From Climacium dendroides (taxonomy: Eukaryota; Streptophyta; Bryopsida; Hypnales; Climaciaceae), in NCBI GenBank assembly GCA_950106755.1, contig OX467088.1:30032401-30096400 (forward strand): a DNA stretch of 64,000 bases. Direction: 5' to 3'. The first letter of the stretch is position 1. The number at the start of each line of letters is the position of its first letter. Under the pieces are notes generated by a model that had not been told where the DNA came from, did not search any database, and saw only the letters and a list, made by a program, of their open reading frames with translations. This document shows, in pieces, positions 34,891 through 46,990 of the stretch. The position numbers and the translations under genes are program-made.

Positions 34891-37877
34891 TGTCGCAGCA
34901 CAGGGTAAGTGAAATTCCCTATTATGCTCACAAAAACCTCTTTAAAGCATAATAAAGTGACTCTAAAGATCGAACCCAAGAGACTCTGTAAAGTGTTTCG
35001 TGTTACTAGGTGATTTGAGGAAAGTTTCCTAATTCCATTATTCTTGGTTATACCTCTCTCACCTTTTTTTCCCAAAATACCGGATGATTTTCTAATATTC
35101 CTATAAACTAATCCGGTCCAGACTAACACTGACCCGAATCAAACTTAATTGACAACCTTCACGAACCAATCCGGAATTCACACTTCCGACTGGATCTCGC
35201 ACTACTTTAATCGAGGGCTTCCTTTTCTCAACTTCTATTCCGGTTCTGTTTAGCCTCTGTTGGTACTTCAGAGGGATCTGTCACTTATTTTCAGAGAGGT
35301 AGACACTCCTCTCCTTCCGGTTTTTATAGTGATGGAAAATTCACTAACCCAATCTATTCTCCTATCCTAACAGGATCCGATTTGATCTTTCACAACAAAC
35401 TGGAAGTAATCTCAGCCTGTAGGTCACACAAAGATCCCCCGTATGACCTTCACTTACTACAACGACCCTCACTTACTACAATGACCTTACTATCTTTTGC
35501 AATTCTTGCGAAACTAAGGTGGCTACAAGTACGTCTGCTCGTACTAGCATAATCTAACGTTCTTTCGTTTACTTCTTCAGATGGTGAGACCTCTCAAGTG
35601 TTCAAAGGCTAATCCAAACATTCCATCTAGCAGCTCTAGCACAGTTTGAGGATCCTTTTTCTTACTGCCTAGCCTAGCACTGGTTATCTCATCCGGAATT
35701 ATGAACCTTAAACCTACTGAGGTGTCTTGACTCACTCCCAACACTTACAACCTATTCACATGCACCTGCAATCACAAAAAGACAACAAGGGGAGAAGATC
35801 CTCTCACACTCTGCTCATCTATACTCAATCTCTCCCTTCCTTATCCGGCCAATCTTTGGGAAGACAAGGAAAACAATACACAATACACAAGAGACAACAT
35901 ATGCAAGAAGGAAAAACTCTCAGTCTCAGTCTTGAGACTTGAATTATATACAGAATTTACAAAAAGGTCTCCCCGAAAATCCGGCACTTATCCGGTCGAG
36001 ATTTTCGGATCTAAACTTTTCCTAACTTTCTGGAATGAGGTCCGGTCTAACAAAATTTCCTACTCTCTAATTTCTAACTACCTATCCTTCTTGAGGGGGT
36101 CCACCACTATCTGGAGTAGCTATGGGGGAGAACTCACTCAAATTTCTATTTTTATCTCCCCCTTCCGGAATTCGCTCCGGTTCTACATGAGAAGTTACTC
36201 CTGTCCTCGTCCGCGGGGCTTTTGAAGTAGAAAAATCCGCCACCTCACGCAACGTCGTGGTCTTCACTTCCCAATCCGCTCTCACTGTATTGAGAATCCG
36301 GATTAGGTCGTTGTATAGACCCGTCAGGTCCAACAACTGGGACAATGGAACGGGTCTCGGTCTGACCGCTTCTACCGGCTCTTGCTTCTTCGGGATGACC
36401 GGTTCCACTGCTTTAGGTCCCTTATCCTTCCGAAGCCCCGAAGGGGACCCCCTTAGACTGGGCGTCCTCTTTATCCTTCGGTAGAGAGGAATGTCCTTTT
36501 CCTCCTCTTCTTCTTCTTCCCAATTCCTCTTCTTAGGGTTCTGTCTCGGATTCTTCATTCGATCCTCCACACGTCCGGAGAGCCATCTGCGCCCTCCACT
36601 CCTTGTTCTCCTCCGATGTTAGAAGACTCTGATTCTTATATAGGTGGAAAAGGTAGGGGCTTACCGGAGTAGCCTTACTCTTTTCCACATTTGAGACTAA
36701 GACATTCAACATCGTTTGAATGAATGCCGTCCAATCCATCCGCTTTTCTCCGCTCAGGGCCCCAAAGATTGCATTTCCGAGTGTGGAAGTCACCCGGGTA
36801 GGTTTTTCCGGATGTAAAATCGGGACCAGGAACTCTAGTAGTCGCCTGTGCCGCACATTGACACAATCTTTAATTGTGTACCCGCCTTTGGGATTAGCCG
36901 CTCCCCGGAACTTCCCATGCACGAAGTCTCCCTTTCGGTTGGCCTATTCCGCGCCGCCTTCCTCCAGCTCGTAAACTTTCTTCCAGATCTCTCTGGTCCA
37001 CATGGGCGGAACTGGCCGAATAGTGTTGTCAAACTGATTAGGGGCTCCTTCGATGAGCTCCTTCGATGAGCTCCTTCACTATCGCCTCGTTCCGAAACCC
37101 CTAAGGTTTCCCTAGGTACCCCGCGCAACCCATGGCGGAGAGGTCCTCCATCAATTCGACTCTCTCCCGCTCACTACTAGGCTCTAAAGGAGCCACTTTC
37201 CTTACTTTTATTTCTATCCTCTGAGCGCTCGCTGGTCCCTGATTTCGACTACGCTTTAACTGCGGCATCCGTCTCTCTTTTAGCTCACTACCTCTCTTCT
37301 CTCCTAGCCGCACGTCCCGTTTCCTCACACACTCCCCTCGACCTTGGCCGAATTACTCAATGCACAAGTGCTACGGTACTCATTTCCCCTCTCTCTCTCT
37401 CTTTCTGAATTTCCGCCTTGCTCATGCACTCAATTCTATTCTAATCTCTGCGCCCGTGTAAAGAAAACAACCGTGCTCACTCACAACTCTCAGACTTTGT
37501 ACAATTCACACAAAAACACACTCAATTTGCAGGCACAACTCAAAGCACTGAGAGCGCGCCAAGTACGTTGGTGCTCCTAGGTGCAAATGACAGACAAACC
37601 CTAAAACAGTCTCTTTTATACCCCAAAAACCCTCATCATTATTTTTTTTCGATTTCCGGACGCAAATTCTGAATCCGTTCCTTCGATTAGGGGACTAGAC
37701 TGGATACATTTCCGATATCCGTTCCATTCCCTAATCTGGTTCATTCAGGGCTTATATTTCTAGTCTTTCTAACCCTTGGCTTTTCTTTCCTTTTCCATGC
37801 TAATCCGGGTCTACTCAATCCGGATTCCGTATTATAGAACACGATAGAGAGAAAAATCAAAAAGTTAGGTTGCGACA
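34891..37877 (-). mobile_element. Gag-like-family element (D) inserted in the gypsy LTR, TSD CACAT
   Basis: The element starts TGTCGCAGCACAGG at 34891 and ends GGTTGCGACA at 37877, with TGTCGCA/TGCGACA as terminal inverted repeat and CACAT at 34886-34890 and 37878-37882. Length 2987 bp. It carries one decayed minus-strand gene. No direct LTR repeat was found inside. Confidence 0.85.
36082..37268 (-). pseudogene. Gag-like gene copy D, frameshifted and shortened
   Basis: The likely start is ATG 37268 (MPQLKRSRNQ), matching the start of the intact copy; an upstream in-frame ATG is at 37328. The frame is lost near 37.1 kb and again near 36.55 kb. Readable pieces hold DLSAMGCAGYLGKP, GKFRGAANPKGGYTIKDCV, KPTRVTSTLGNAIFGALSG and YLFHLYKNQSLL. 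The C-terminal part goes quickly to GGDKNRNLSEF, so the long coiled coil seen in copies A and E is mostly missing. Confidence 0.65.
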
Positions 37878-38119
37878 CACATTAAGGTGGAAGTTCCGCC
37901 CCATGTTACTAAGTAACATGCCTGGTGTCATGATGGGAGTGTGTGCTAGTAGTCCCAGTAACTAGGACTTGGCAAACTGAGTTGGAAATGGGGACTAACA
38001 CTGTATGTGCTTGGCATGTACAGTGTTAGGCAGTTGGTGACCAAGTGATGCTGTAAGTGGATTGGGGTGAACCTAGTGAACTACTGGAAGTTGTTAGGTG
38101 TCATTTGGATCGCGACATT

Positions 38120-38131
38120 TGGTATCAGAGC
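38120..38131 (+). promoter_or_regulatory. Primer-binding site for initiator tRNA-Met
   Basis: TGGTATCAGAGC follows the LTR end GCGACA after TT. This is the plant retrotransposon sequence complementary to the 3' end of initiator tRNA-Met. It lies 35 bp before the gag start codon. Confidence 0.9.
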
Positions 38132-38165
38132 AAGGCTACGTTGGTGTGCAGTGAGTCTTGGAGCT

Positions 38166-38905
38166 ATGGTGAGAACTAAGACAGGTGAAACTGGAGCTTT
38201 AAGACAAAGGCACCAAACACGTAGTCAAGGATTGGAGGCTAATGAACCTTCTTTAGAAGAAACTCAAGGAAAGGATTCTCTTCATTTGGAGCAAATGGGA
38301 CAAGAATTGACTCCCATTGAGGAAGAGAATGTAAAAACTAGTGCCAAGGAAGGTGACACCACCACTAGTCCCGAGAAACCTCAACGTGATCGCAAACGGA
38401 AAGGGCGTGACCTCATGTTTGAAGAACTTGTCAAAACACTTCAGGTGATGCAAGGTGAAATTAAAAAGCTAAAGGAGAAGGGTTCTACCTCTTCTTCTCA
38501 CAAATTGTGCAAAACCAATATACCATCTTCTTTCACAAGCATTGGCAAGGCCCACAAAGTGAAAGATTTTTTGGTGGAATTGGAGTTGTACTTTGAAGTT
38601 CAAAGAGCACCTGAAGTAGACAAGATCACCATCGCGGTGACCTTTCTCAAGGATCATGCTTTGCTTTGGTGGACTCACTTTCATGGAAAAAATCCTGAGG
38701 TGGTGGACAACTTGACTTGGGCTGGTTTCAAGGAACGCATCAGCGACCACTTCACCCCAGAATACCAAGACATTCGTGATGGAGTGGCACTTGTAAGACT
38801 CAAGCAAACAAAGAGTCTTAGGGGGTATGTGCGGGAGTTTAATGTACACTTGAATGTGCTTCCAAGGCTAGATGAGCTAGCCAAGAAAATCATTTTCTTC
38901 AATGG
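38166..38905 (+). CDS. gag: Ty3/gypsy Gag, truncated at the C-terminus
   Basis: ATG 38166 begins MVRTKTGETGALRQRHQTRS and was chosen because it follows the primer-binding site; the frame is open further upstream into the LTR. A charged linker with a RDRKRKGRD basic cluster and a short coiled coil precede the Gag core: VKDFLVELELYFEV, ALLWWTHFHG, WAGFKERISDHFTPEYQ and LRGYVREFNVHLNVLP. The frame is cut at KKIIFFNG by DUF7869 copy 2, so the end of the core and any zinc knuckle are missing. It would form the capsid of the retroelement particle if complete. Confidence 0.82.
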
Positions 38906-39147
38906 AACACAATATTCAATCTTTTGAGAGGTTTAAGGCCTCTCATAATAATAATTTCCATTTAGGCCCTGAAAAGTGAATTGTAATGTTAGCCAGTTTA
39001 GGTGGGCAAACACTAACTTTGCTAGTTGTAATACACAATTTCCATTAAAATGAGAGTCTTTTCAGTGATGGACTGTTCAAATACATGAAGTTTGCTTTAA
39101 GGTATATGTTCTGATTTATATAAGTGAAGAGAATGACATCTTTTGAA

Positions 39148-39264
39148 CACCAAGTCATAAGCTCCGCGGTTGGTTGTAAGGGGTTGTTCATCTCATTGAA
39201 GCGGTCCGGTTTCGATTCCCATTGGATTTGTATGAGCGCATAAGAGAAAAAACATGACTTGGTG
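39148..39264 (+). repeat. tRNA-like segment in a hairpin, copy 2
   Basis: CACCAAGTCATA (39148-39159) pairs with CATGACTTGGTG (39253-39264), one mismatch. Inside are GAGCTCCGCGG-like (here AAGCTCCGCGGTTGG) and GGTTTCGATTCCC B-box-like sequences. The conservation of this block among three element copies whose coding parts differ suggests that it matters to the element. Confidence 0.5.
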
Positions 39265-39971
39265 CTACTAAGTGAGTTTGCCAACAGGAAAGTTGTAACA
39301 ACCAACCGACCCCCTACCCAAAATGTGACAAGTGCTTTACATGTTAACCAAATAAATAGTAGATATATCCACTACATTTTTTCTCCAATAGCAATGTAAT
39401 TTCAAATAAAATATATTTAGTGATAAACAAATAAGAAAATGAATTATAAAATAGAAAAAATATAGCTCAAGAATCTAAAAAATATATATATTAAGACTAT
39501 ATTTAAATTCCATTGTTTTGTAAAAAGGCCTTATTCGTTAAAATGAGACAAGTTGCAGTCTCATTTTAATTTTTCATACATGTAAGGTGGAAAAAGGGTT
39601 CATTAATTTGAGACTCTTCATTAAATTGAAACCTAGAAACGTCAAATATGATTTTTCTCACTAAATCAAAACTTTCAAATGTCAAAGAAGTAATCTATAC
39701 ATGGAGGATAACAAAGTTTAACATGAAATTAAACATATAAATTACCAAAAATTCACCAAAAACATTTAGAATGCAATACTTGGAGATACAATAGTAATAA
39801 ATAAATTTACTATTAATAGAGATCTATTTTTCATACATAGGCACACTACCATAATAAAAATAACCAATACATATATGAATGTAAACATCTCAAAACTTGT
39901 TAATAATTACATTGAGCGCTCTAATTGAACTACCAAAACAACATTGGACTAATATAATTATGAACTATAAG

Positions 39972-42855
39972 TCATTCTTCAACCATAGAACCATTGATAT
40001 TTGCATCAATCGTGAAGGCTACCACTGATGCCTTGATGATTTGAATTTGCAAGCTTGGAACCGTCACCTTTGGATTTTTAGTTCCGTCATGAAACTGTGG
40101 CTTCCAAACTGTCATGATACAATCTGTGCTTGACCATGTTGAAGGTATAACGCTATCTTCACGCCACACATTCCCTTGTTTGGTGTTCCAACCTTCATAT
40201 GTCTCCATATTAATGTGCCGATCCGAAGTAGGCCTCCAATATTGGATTTTGATCATATGCATATGCCCTGGATCGGGGCTTGGAGCCGTAATAGCCCTAG
40301 CAAGCCAAAATGGTTTTGGATCACCATCAGCAGGACACACTGCAACAAAAGAACCTGCGTGTGTATTACGAGCAACACAAAACGAAGAACGTGGACGATC
40401 ACGCTTACGTCCAACAAAGTTGGCATCCTCCGCATTTTCTTCACGCAATGTGCCATTTCTTTGCATTTGATCTGTTTCATCATTGGCAATCCTTGAAGCT
40501 GGCCAAAATCCATCAAGTAATGCCTCCCGCACCTGAAAAGGTGCATCTAGAGCAGCTCTGATGCCTTTCCAATACTCTTCTAGTGGACCATTCTTCCGCC
40601 TGTACTCTCCACTATGATCATTGTTTGCCATTTTGTTCCAATGCCTAACATAGCCATTCAAACCTTTCTTTATGTCTTCAAGAGCTTTCATTGGAACTGG
40701 AGCCAAAGGTTTAGGACTACCACTTGGTACTTTAGGAAGACCATCCTCAGTCTCTGACCACATTCTAATCCCATTGTCGTGCTCTGGCAACCACTTTGGG
40801 TCAGTACACAAATTCTTATACTCCATCAAAGGCCATCCTGAAGAATCTATAAAAAACTTGAATTGTTGACTTTTTGAATGCCCCATTAATTCATCGCCAC
40901 CAGTGCCCAAATAACCCTCCACAAATTTCTTGAAATCAGGGAGCTCCTCAATGAGATGAGGAATCACAAGGTGCGTTTCACAATCCATAAAGGACTTCAT
41001 GAGCTTTGGAAGTGTTGGGTAGTCATTCGTCTTCAATCTTGAGCTCCATCGACCAAAAAGAGCATCAATGTCTTCGTGAGTGTGTCCCACAATAAGGAAG
41101 TTGATGTATACCTCACAAAAAATGCCTTTGTATACAAGCAGAGAGTAGAAAGCAAAAACATATCGATTCTTGTTGTCCCCTGACGCATTGTCCAATTGCA
41201 ATATTAATATTGGTGGGAGAGGTTGAACTGGAAGTGGCTGTTTTGGAGGTGGAAGGAGGGAGTCCAAGCAATTTTCTGCTCCATTTAAAAGCGCCTTTGT
41301 CAATGTGGATTGCCCCCTCTCAATAGAAAATAACGCCCTTGATGAATTCTTAGGTGGCCCTTCCAAATCCCGCAACAACCTTGCAATGGATCCAATGGTA
41401 TGATTTGAATCTGTTGGGAAAATGCCCACACCATAGTGTGCATATCGTACATCGCCATGACCATGAGCAATCATACCTATAACAGCAACAGGCATTTTCA
41501 TGAAGGATTTCGTCGATTTGTTCTTGTGAGAAAAGTGTGGAGAAGCCGTTTTTGAGTGATCCATTTTATCATGAATGATGCACAACATTTTGTCCGGGCA
41601 TCTCACAGAAAACTCCCGATTTCCATAGTAGTACTCTCTATGAGCCCTCTGACCTGCAACATGGGTATTCAAAATGTTGGTATACTTATCAAACGACTCT
41701 GATTTCCAACAAGCGCTCCTCAATTGCTTATACTCATCGCACAAGCCACACCTAGCAAAACTATCCCCACGAGCCTTGGCAGCAAATTGAGGGAAATTCT
41801 GACGGCGAATGTTGCTCAAGCCATTGGAAGAAATCGGCTGTAAATTGAACTCTGCATTGGACTCATTGATTTTAGGCAATTAGTCACTCCAACGAAAAGC
41901 GAAGGATAGAACCATCGCTGCAACTTTCTCTCCAGACTCTATTGTCCTTGTTTTGTGTGGCATTCGATCGACATCAGACTCAATAAGAGTTCGAAGTGTG
42001 GCAATAGCTTGAAGAGTATGAATGCGGGGTTTTTTGGATCCCACATTTCCATGCACTTGAGTTTGCTTCCCAATTCTAGCCTTCTCTTTGTACCTATAGA
42101 ACGTAGCTCTTGCAATCCCATGAATGATCCACCACGCAGTGGGGCACACTTCTCTGCCTTTCAAGGTAATCCACTCTTTGCCACCACTATCTTTATGGAT
42201 TTGCCTGTGCACCTCCAAAAGTGTCTTGCTACGCGCCTTGAAGTCCTCACCCGAATATAGTTCAGTCCTTATCACTTGGATTTGCCCACGTGGAAAAGGT
42301 TGAACACAATTTTTCTCACAACATGATTTTGTGGACACTGATGTGATCGATTCCATAGAGAGGAGAAGTTCTTTTTGGGGAGGAATCTGAGGATCAATCC
42401 TTTCACGAGTTGTTTCATACGATCGAACCCCCTTACGAATTCTTCTGCTTGAGGGGTTCATGGCTGCGTTATATACATGGGTCTGGTCATGGTCATATAA
42501 GCTCACATCGTCATCTAAAAAAACTCTCTTGATGTCCCAGGAACGAAGCGACCAAACATTCCCCGATGAGAAGAGTTCCTCGTTCAGAGATTCAACAATT
42601 TGAATGGCAATCCAGTCATCGCCGAGAGGCTTTCCATCCTGGTCAATGATTAATTCTGGATCAACGTTCTGGAAAACCCCCCTTGCAAGGTCCACCCCAT
42701 CTTTGTTTAAAAGTGACGAACCGTGAGACCCATTTTGCACGAGGAATTCCTTCGCACACTTGAACATCAGGTGGAAATGGGGGAACTGGATTTGCAAACT
42801 CATCAAACCCATGGAAATCCATTCTGCAAGCACGAAGATCACTCTTTAGATTCAT
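39972..42855 (-). pseudogene. Putative DDE transposase, DUF7869-type, copy 2 (diverged)
   Basis: The start is probably ATG 42855 (MNLKSDLRACRMDF). A frameshift near 42.7 kb moves into the frame 42842-41880, a TAA stands at 41882-41880, and then the frame is open to 39972. Motifs: CC-x3-C (SCCEKNCVQPF), FARCGLCDEYKQL, IIHDKMDHSKT, LQLDNASGDNKN and VGHTHEDIDALFGRWS. Spacing matches copy 1, but sequence differs throughout, so this is a separate subfamily. The three acidic blocks are intact here. Confidence 0.7.
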
Positions 42856-43195
42856 TGTTGAGTCAAAGATAAAGATATTCTACTACAGCAACTTATAGTA
42901 TACAAGAAACTAAACATACTCTACATTTACCAATAGCATCAAGTGTCCATAATTTCCTACAAATACAACATTGTTGAATCGATGATACAATGATTTGTGC
43001 TATGATTCAGTCATTCATCTTCATCTAAGTAAGTACTTTTCAATGCAAAGTTGCAAATACTGTTTTTATAGTTGACATTATCATTGGTTTGACGATATTC
43101 ACAAGTCAAAAAACTCAGAGTTATCAACGACCCAACAATAAGTACCCTCAATGAAACTCGTTTCATGATTTGTTGGATGTGACGAAGAAATAATT

Positions 43196-44461
43196 CAACT
43201 TGATACACATCCTTGCGGTGAAGTCTACAAGGATGGTAACTACCTTGGTTCCGGTAATGTGGCCTTTCGATATCATCTTCGAGTCAAACAAGGCAGCTTT
43301 TGTGATGATGTCGGCCTTGATGTTGACTGCTCCGGATAGATTCTTGACCAGAGCGAGAGCCTCTTTCTCTTTCTCTTTTGCAGCTACCATTTCTCCTTCC
43401 GCCCAATTCACCCGGGTCTGGAGTAGGTTCCGTTCCGCCTCCAACTCCTCGATCCGATCCTCCCTCTTCTTCAGATCCTCCGGTTTGGATAGTCGCTTGA
43501 CAACTTCCACGATCTGATCCGGATCCACCTTCAAAACTTCCGCGGTATCTATCACCAAATCCGACAGACCGTCGTGGAGTACCTTGGCTTCACGTATCCA
43601 CTCGAGCCCCGCATTGAAAAATGCGGATTCCATTTCCATTTCAGGTCCCTTGCTGGACTCCCCCCTCTCCATCGTTTGTGGCTTGATTCGCGATCCCGGA
43701 TCGGTTGACTTCCTCTTCTTGGTCCTCGGATCGGTCAGATGTTCCTTGAGAAGTTCCTCCAGATCAGACTCGACCGGATCTTCCGCCTCCTCCCCGGAAA
43801 GTCCGTACGACAGGATCGCCTTTCCGGTGTCATACTCGATCACTTCAGCTGCACTCAAAAGTTCCTGTTGATGGTACAGATGAAACAAGTAGGTGCTAAC
43901 TAGACTCGCCTTTGCTCGGGTCACGTGATCCGCTAATTTAGCCACTATCCCGGCTATGACCCTACCCCAGTGCACTACCCGGTTCTCCATAGCCCCAAAG
44001 ATAGTATTGGCCACTGTAATGGTAACCCGCGTTGGCTTTTCCGGATACAAGATCGGAATCAGAAACTCTAGTATTTGCCTATGTCTCTCGTCCTTGCACT
44101 CGTTGATAGCGAATCCGTTCTTAGGGTTTGCAGACCCAGTGAACTTCCCAACTACAAAATGGTCCGTCCTCGATGCTAAACCATTCTCACTCTTCCGGAA
44201 CTGATAGACGTCCGCCCAGATGTCCTCGGTCCACGCGACTGGCCACCCTCTCAAAGTGAGCTCATACTGATTCGGAACACTGTGAAGTAGCTCTTGAATC
44301 ATCTCTTCACCCTTGAGGTTCCATAGTCGGTGTAGTAGACCGACACATCCTAACTTAGTTAAGTCCTCCTCTAACTGCTTGTGTAGTTCCGAGTTATCCG
44401 GAATGGCCGGAGAGATAACCTGGGCAGATACCGCTACCTTCCGTACTAGTCCGGATGCCAT
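43196..44461 (-). pseudogene. Gag-like gene copy C, C-terminus missing
   Basis: The frame starts MASGLVRKVAVSAQV at 44461 and is open for more than 400 codons. It has the family blocks in order: DLTKLGCVGLLHRLWNLKGEE, WTEDIWADVYQF, GKFTGSANPKNGFAINECKD, KPTRVTITVANTIFGAM, YLFHLYHQQELL, a coiled coil (EELEAERNLLQTRVNW) and ITKAALFDSKMISKGHITG. Homology stops at about DFTARM, where DUF7869 copy 2 is taken to begin; the remaining residues to 43163 are read from that element. Codons up to the break show no stops. Confidence 0.65.
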
Positions 44462-45740
44462 AAGATTTAAGTCAGAACGAGAGAAAAGTAGCTCTACTTC
44501 AGTCGCTAACTCACCACTCTTTCTCTCAACTACTCACACAAACAGTCTCAGGAACACAGAACAGGAAAGTGAAGAGGAAAACCCTAGGAAGACAGCTTAA
44601 ATACTAAACCGTCTTTTTACGGGCTTAAGGACAACGGCTACATGTCCGTTGTATTAACGGTATCCTACTTCCGTAGCTACGAGACCTATACGGTAGGTTC
44701 CTGTGTTCCAGATGAATCCGGATTCTGGATCCGGATAAGTTCCGGTTACGGGTTGTGCCGGAACGCTTATTTCCTAATTCAAGCTATCTGGTCCAAAAAT
44801 CACGCTCTAACTATAATTTTTTTGATTTTTTTCTATTTTTCGCACCTACTTCTTGTATTATTGATCCGTTTCCGGATTCCGGATTCCCATAAACATCAAA
44901 CAGTAATTACTAGAAAGGAGTTATCATCGAGTCGACGATGACCTCACAAATATACAGTGAGAATGTTTCCGAATATTTCGCCGCATATTTCGGAAGATTC
45001 AATCCGAAGACTAAATGATGGCTAACACAACAACGTCTCCTTAGAAGTCCATGAACTCACATGTACATGTCGATTGAGTTGGAATGAACAGAAGTGCACT
45101 TACAAGGTCTCTGAAAAGCTAGAAAGAAGAGGAAGAAGAAGAGGATACAATGTGTACCTCAAACTTACAGAGCCTGACAGAACTTATGCGCTTCACAATC
45201 AATAATGACGTTTGAAACTCAAAAGTTCTCGTCGCCCTGAACCAATCTGGAAAGGAACAATGATAAGCTCTCGGCAAAGAAGATGGAGGAGTAATGTGTG
45301 CAAGTGACGGACCAACAAATGGTGAGAGAAAATCGAATGTCATGGTTGTACTTCGAGGTCAACGGAGCAACAAGAAGAATGGGGCAGGAATCTTTTGTAC
45401 GAAGGGCGGGAAAGATGAGCGCGGGCATTTCAGAATTTGAAATTTCCGTAAAATATTGGCATATTAATGGCTCCTCAAATTACTGAAGAAATGCCTCCTA
45501 TTCTTGAGTGCACTATTACAGGGCTATGGGCTAGAAAGTGGTGCTAAAAATGACGCCTAAGAAAAATTCCGTCCGTTTACGTTGGCTATTTCCAAATTTC
45601 ATTGACTTTGGTGGAAGGTTTGTCGTTTTGCAATGACGACTGTAAAGTGGCATCCTTTTCTGAGTAAGTTACGGCAACGTACTTGGTGACACGTTCAGCC
45701 TATAGGATTTCAAGCTGTAGGCTTCAGATTCTTAGGGTAT
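44462..45740. other. Upstream region of gag-like gene C and intergenic DNA
   Basis: No gene is seen. CCGGATTCCGG-like sequence near 44.87 kb resembles the 5' end regions of the related elements, but no clear TGTCGCA terminus was found. One P2 palindrome sits at 44923-44939. Confidence 0.45.
44923..44939. repeat. P2 palindrome (ATCATCGA-G-TCGACGAT)
   Basis: A 17-bp odd palindrome with one mismatch, the leftmost of the CGANTCG-centred P2 family. It is about 4 kb away from the main cluster. Confidence 0.7.
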
Positions 45741-45744
45741 GGTT

Positions 45745-45796
45745 GGGGGGGTTAAGGGTTTAGGGTTTAGGGTTTGCGGTTAGGGTTTTTAGGGGT
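45745..45796. repeat. Interstitial plant-type telomere repeat run
   Basis: Imperfect TTTAGGG units (GGGTTTAGGGTTTAGGGTTT, then degenerate copies) run for about 50 bp. This supports a plant origin. The run is too short and degenerate to be a chromosome end. Confidence 0.75.
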
Positions 45797-46263
45797 GTAT
45801 TTTTTGAGTAGCGTGCAAACATTGTGCTGTAGGTAGTGGGCCACTTGGCCCTAAAGTATTTGACACTTTAAAATTTACAGAGTTTTTCTTATCATATGAG
45901 TTTTCAAAATGCCATTCCTACTTCGAGAATTAGAAAACTTTTGAAATGATTTTGTTTTGGCATGTGTAAACGTATGTAGTTAAACTATGTAAGTTGGAGA
46001 ATGTATAAATTTTTTTTTAGAGACTACGACCATATGTTTATCCACGTACATTGCAAGATTTTTGTAGAAAAAGTGAATTATAAACCAAAATTTCTTGTGT
46101 TGGGCTTACCCAAAGTCTTCCGTTTTGAACCTTTTAAAGCAAAGTTGTAATTTTAATTTTATAATATAGACTACTGAAAAATTCAGCTCAAAATGTACAC
46201 CACCCAAAATCATAAAAGAGAAAACAACCAAACCATTTCAAAACTAGATAAGTAGAAGTTTAT

Positions 46264-46990
46264 AACTTCTACCTATTTTTTTTCCTCTCAATTCTACATT
46301 ATTTTCATGAATTTCATGTTTTTTTTCCGAGGTATTCTTAAAATTCAGTGTGGGTCTAATTATTTTGGAATGCATGCACTAGTGAAACAAATTGGTGATT
46401 CGATGTGAAGGTCATGGATTTCACATGAGGGTGCTATTTACAACTTCTACCTATTTTTTTCCTTCTCAATTCCACATTATTTTCATGAGTTTCATGTTTT
46501 TTTTCTAGGGTATTCTTAAAATCCAGTGTGGGTTTAATTATTTTGGAATGCATGCACTAGTGAAACAAATTGGTGATTCGATGTGAAGGTCATGGATTTC
46601 ACGTGAGGGTACTATTTACAACTTCTACCTATTTTTTTCCTTCTCAATTCCACATTATTTTCATGAGTTTCATGTTTTTTTTCTAGGGTATTCTTAAAAT
46701 CTAGTGTGGGTTTAATTATTTTGGAATGCATGCACTAGTGAAACAAATTGGTGATTCGATGTGAAGGTCATGGATTTCACGTGAGGGTGCTATTTACAAC
46801 TTCTACCTATTTTTTTTCCTCTCAATTCCACATTATTTTCACGAGTTCGATGTTCTTTTTCCGGAGTATTCTTAAAATTCAGTGTGGGTTTAATTATTTT
46901 GGAATGCATGTACTAGAAAAACAAATTGGTGATTCGATGTGAAGGTCATGGATTTTATATGAGGGTGCTATTTATAAATTCTACCTATTT
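46264..46990. repeat. 178-bp tandem repeat, four copies
   Basis: The AACTTCTACCTATTT start of each unit falls at 46264, 46442, 46620 and 46798, with a partial fifth at 46976: the period is exactly 178 bp each time. Units share ACATTATTTTCATGA, GGAATGCATG and GTGAAGGTCATGGATTT segments and are highly similar, so the array expanded recently. The length is close to nucleosome and plant centromere satellite size, but four copies do not make a centromere. Confidence 0.9.

Larger units (their letters stand above)
34757..38905 (+). mobile_element. Ty3/gypsy LTR retrotransposon, 5' part only
   Basis: The probable 5' LTR starts near 34757 (TGTGTCCCGAG) and, after removing the element at 34891-37877 with one TSD copy, ends GATCGCGACA at 38117, giving about 370 bp. 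Two bases later is TGGTATCAGAGC, the primer-binding site. Gag follows and stops at 38905, where DUF7869 copy 2 begins. Protease, reverse transcriptase, integrase and the 3' LTR are absent. The exact LTR start is uncertain. Confidence 0.72.
38906..43195 (-). mobile_element. DUF7869-type element, copy 2
   Basis: The 3' end is at 38906 (AACACAATATTCAAT), matching copies 1 and 3. The 5' limit near 43195 is placed where gag-like gene C stops matching its relatives. The flanks belong to different elements (gypsy gag on the left, gag-like gene C on the right), so no target duplication could be confirmed. The 3' non-coding 1 kb is otherwise AT-rich without genes. Confidence 0.6.

Noticed and set aside
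45745..45796. True telomere or chromosome end
   Set aside because: It is short, degenerate and embedded in transposon-rich DNA on both sides.
46264..46990. Centromere satellite
   Set aside because: The period is suitable, but only four copies are present.
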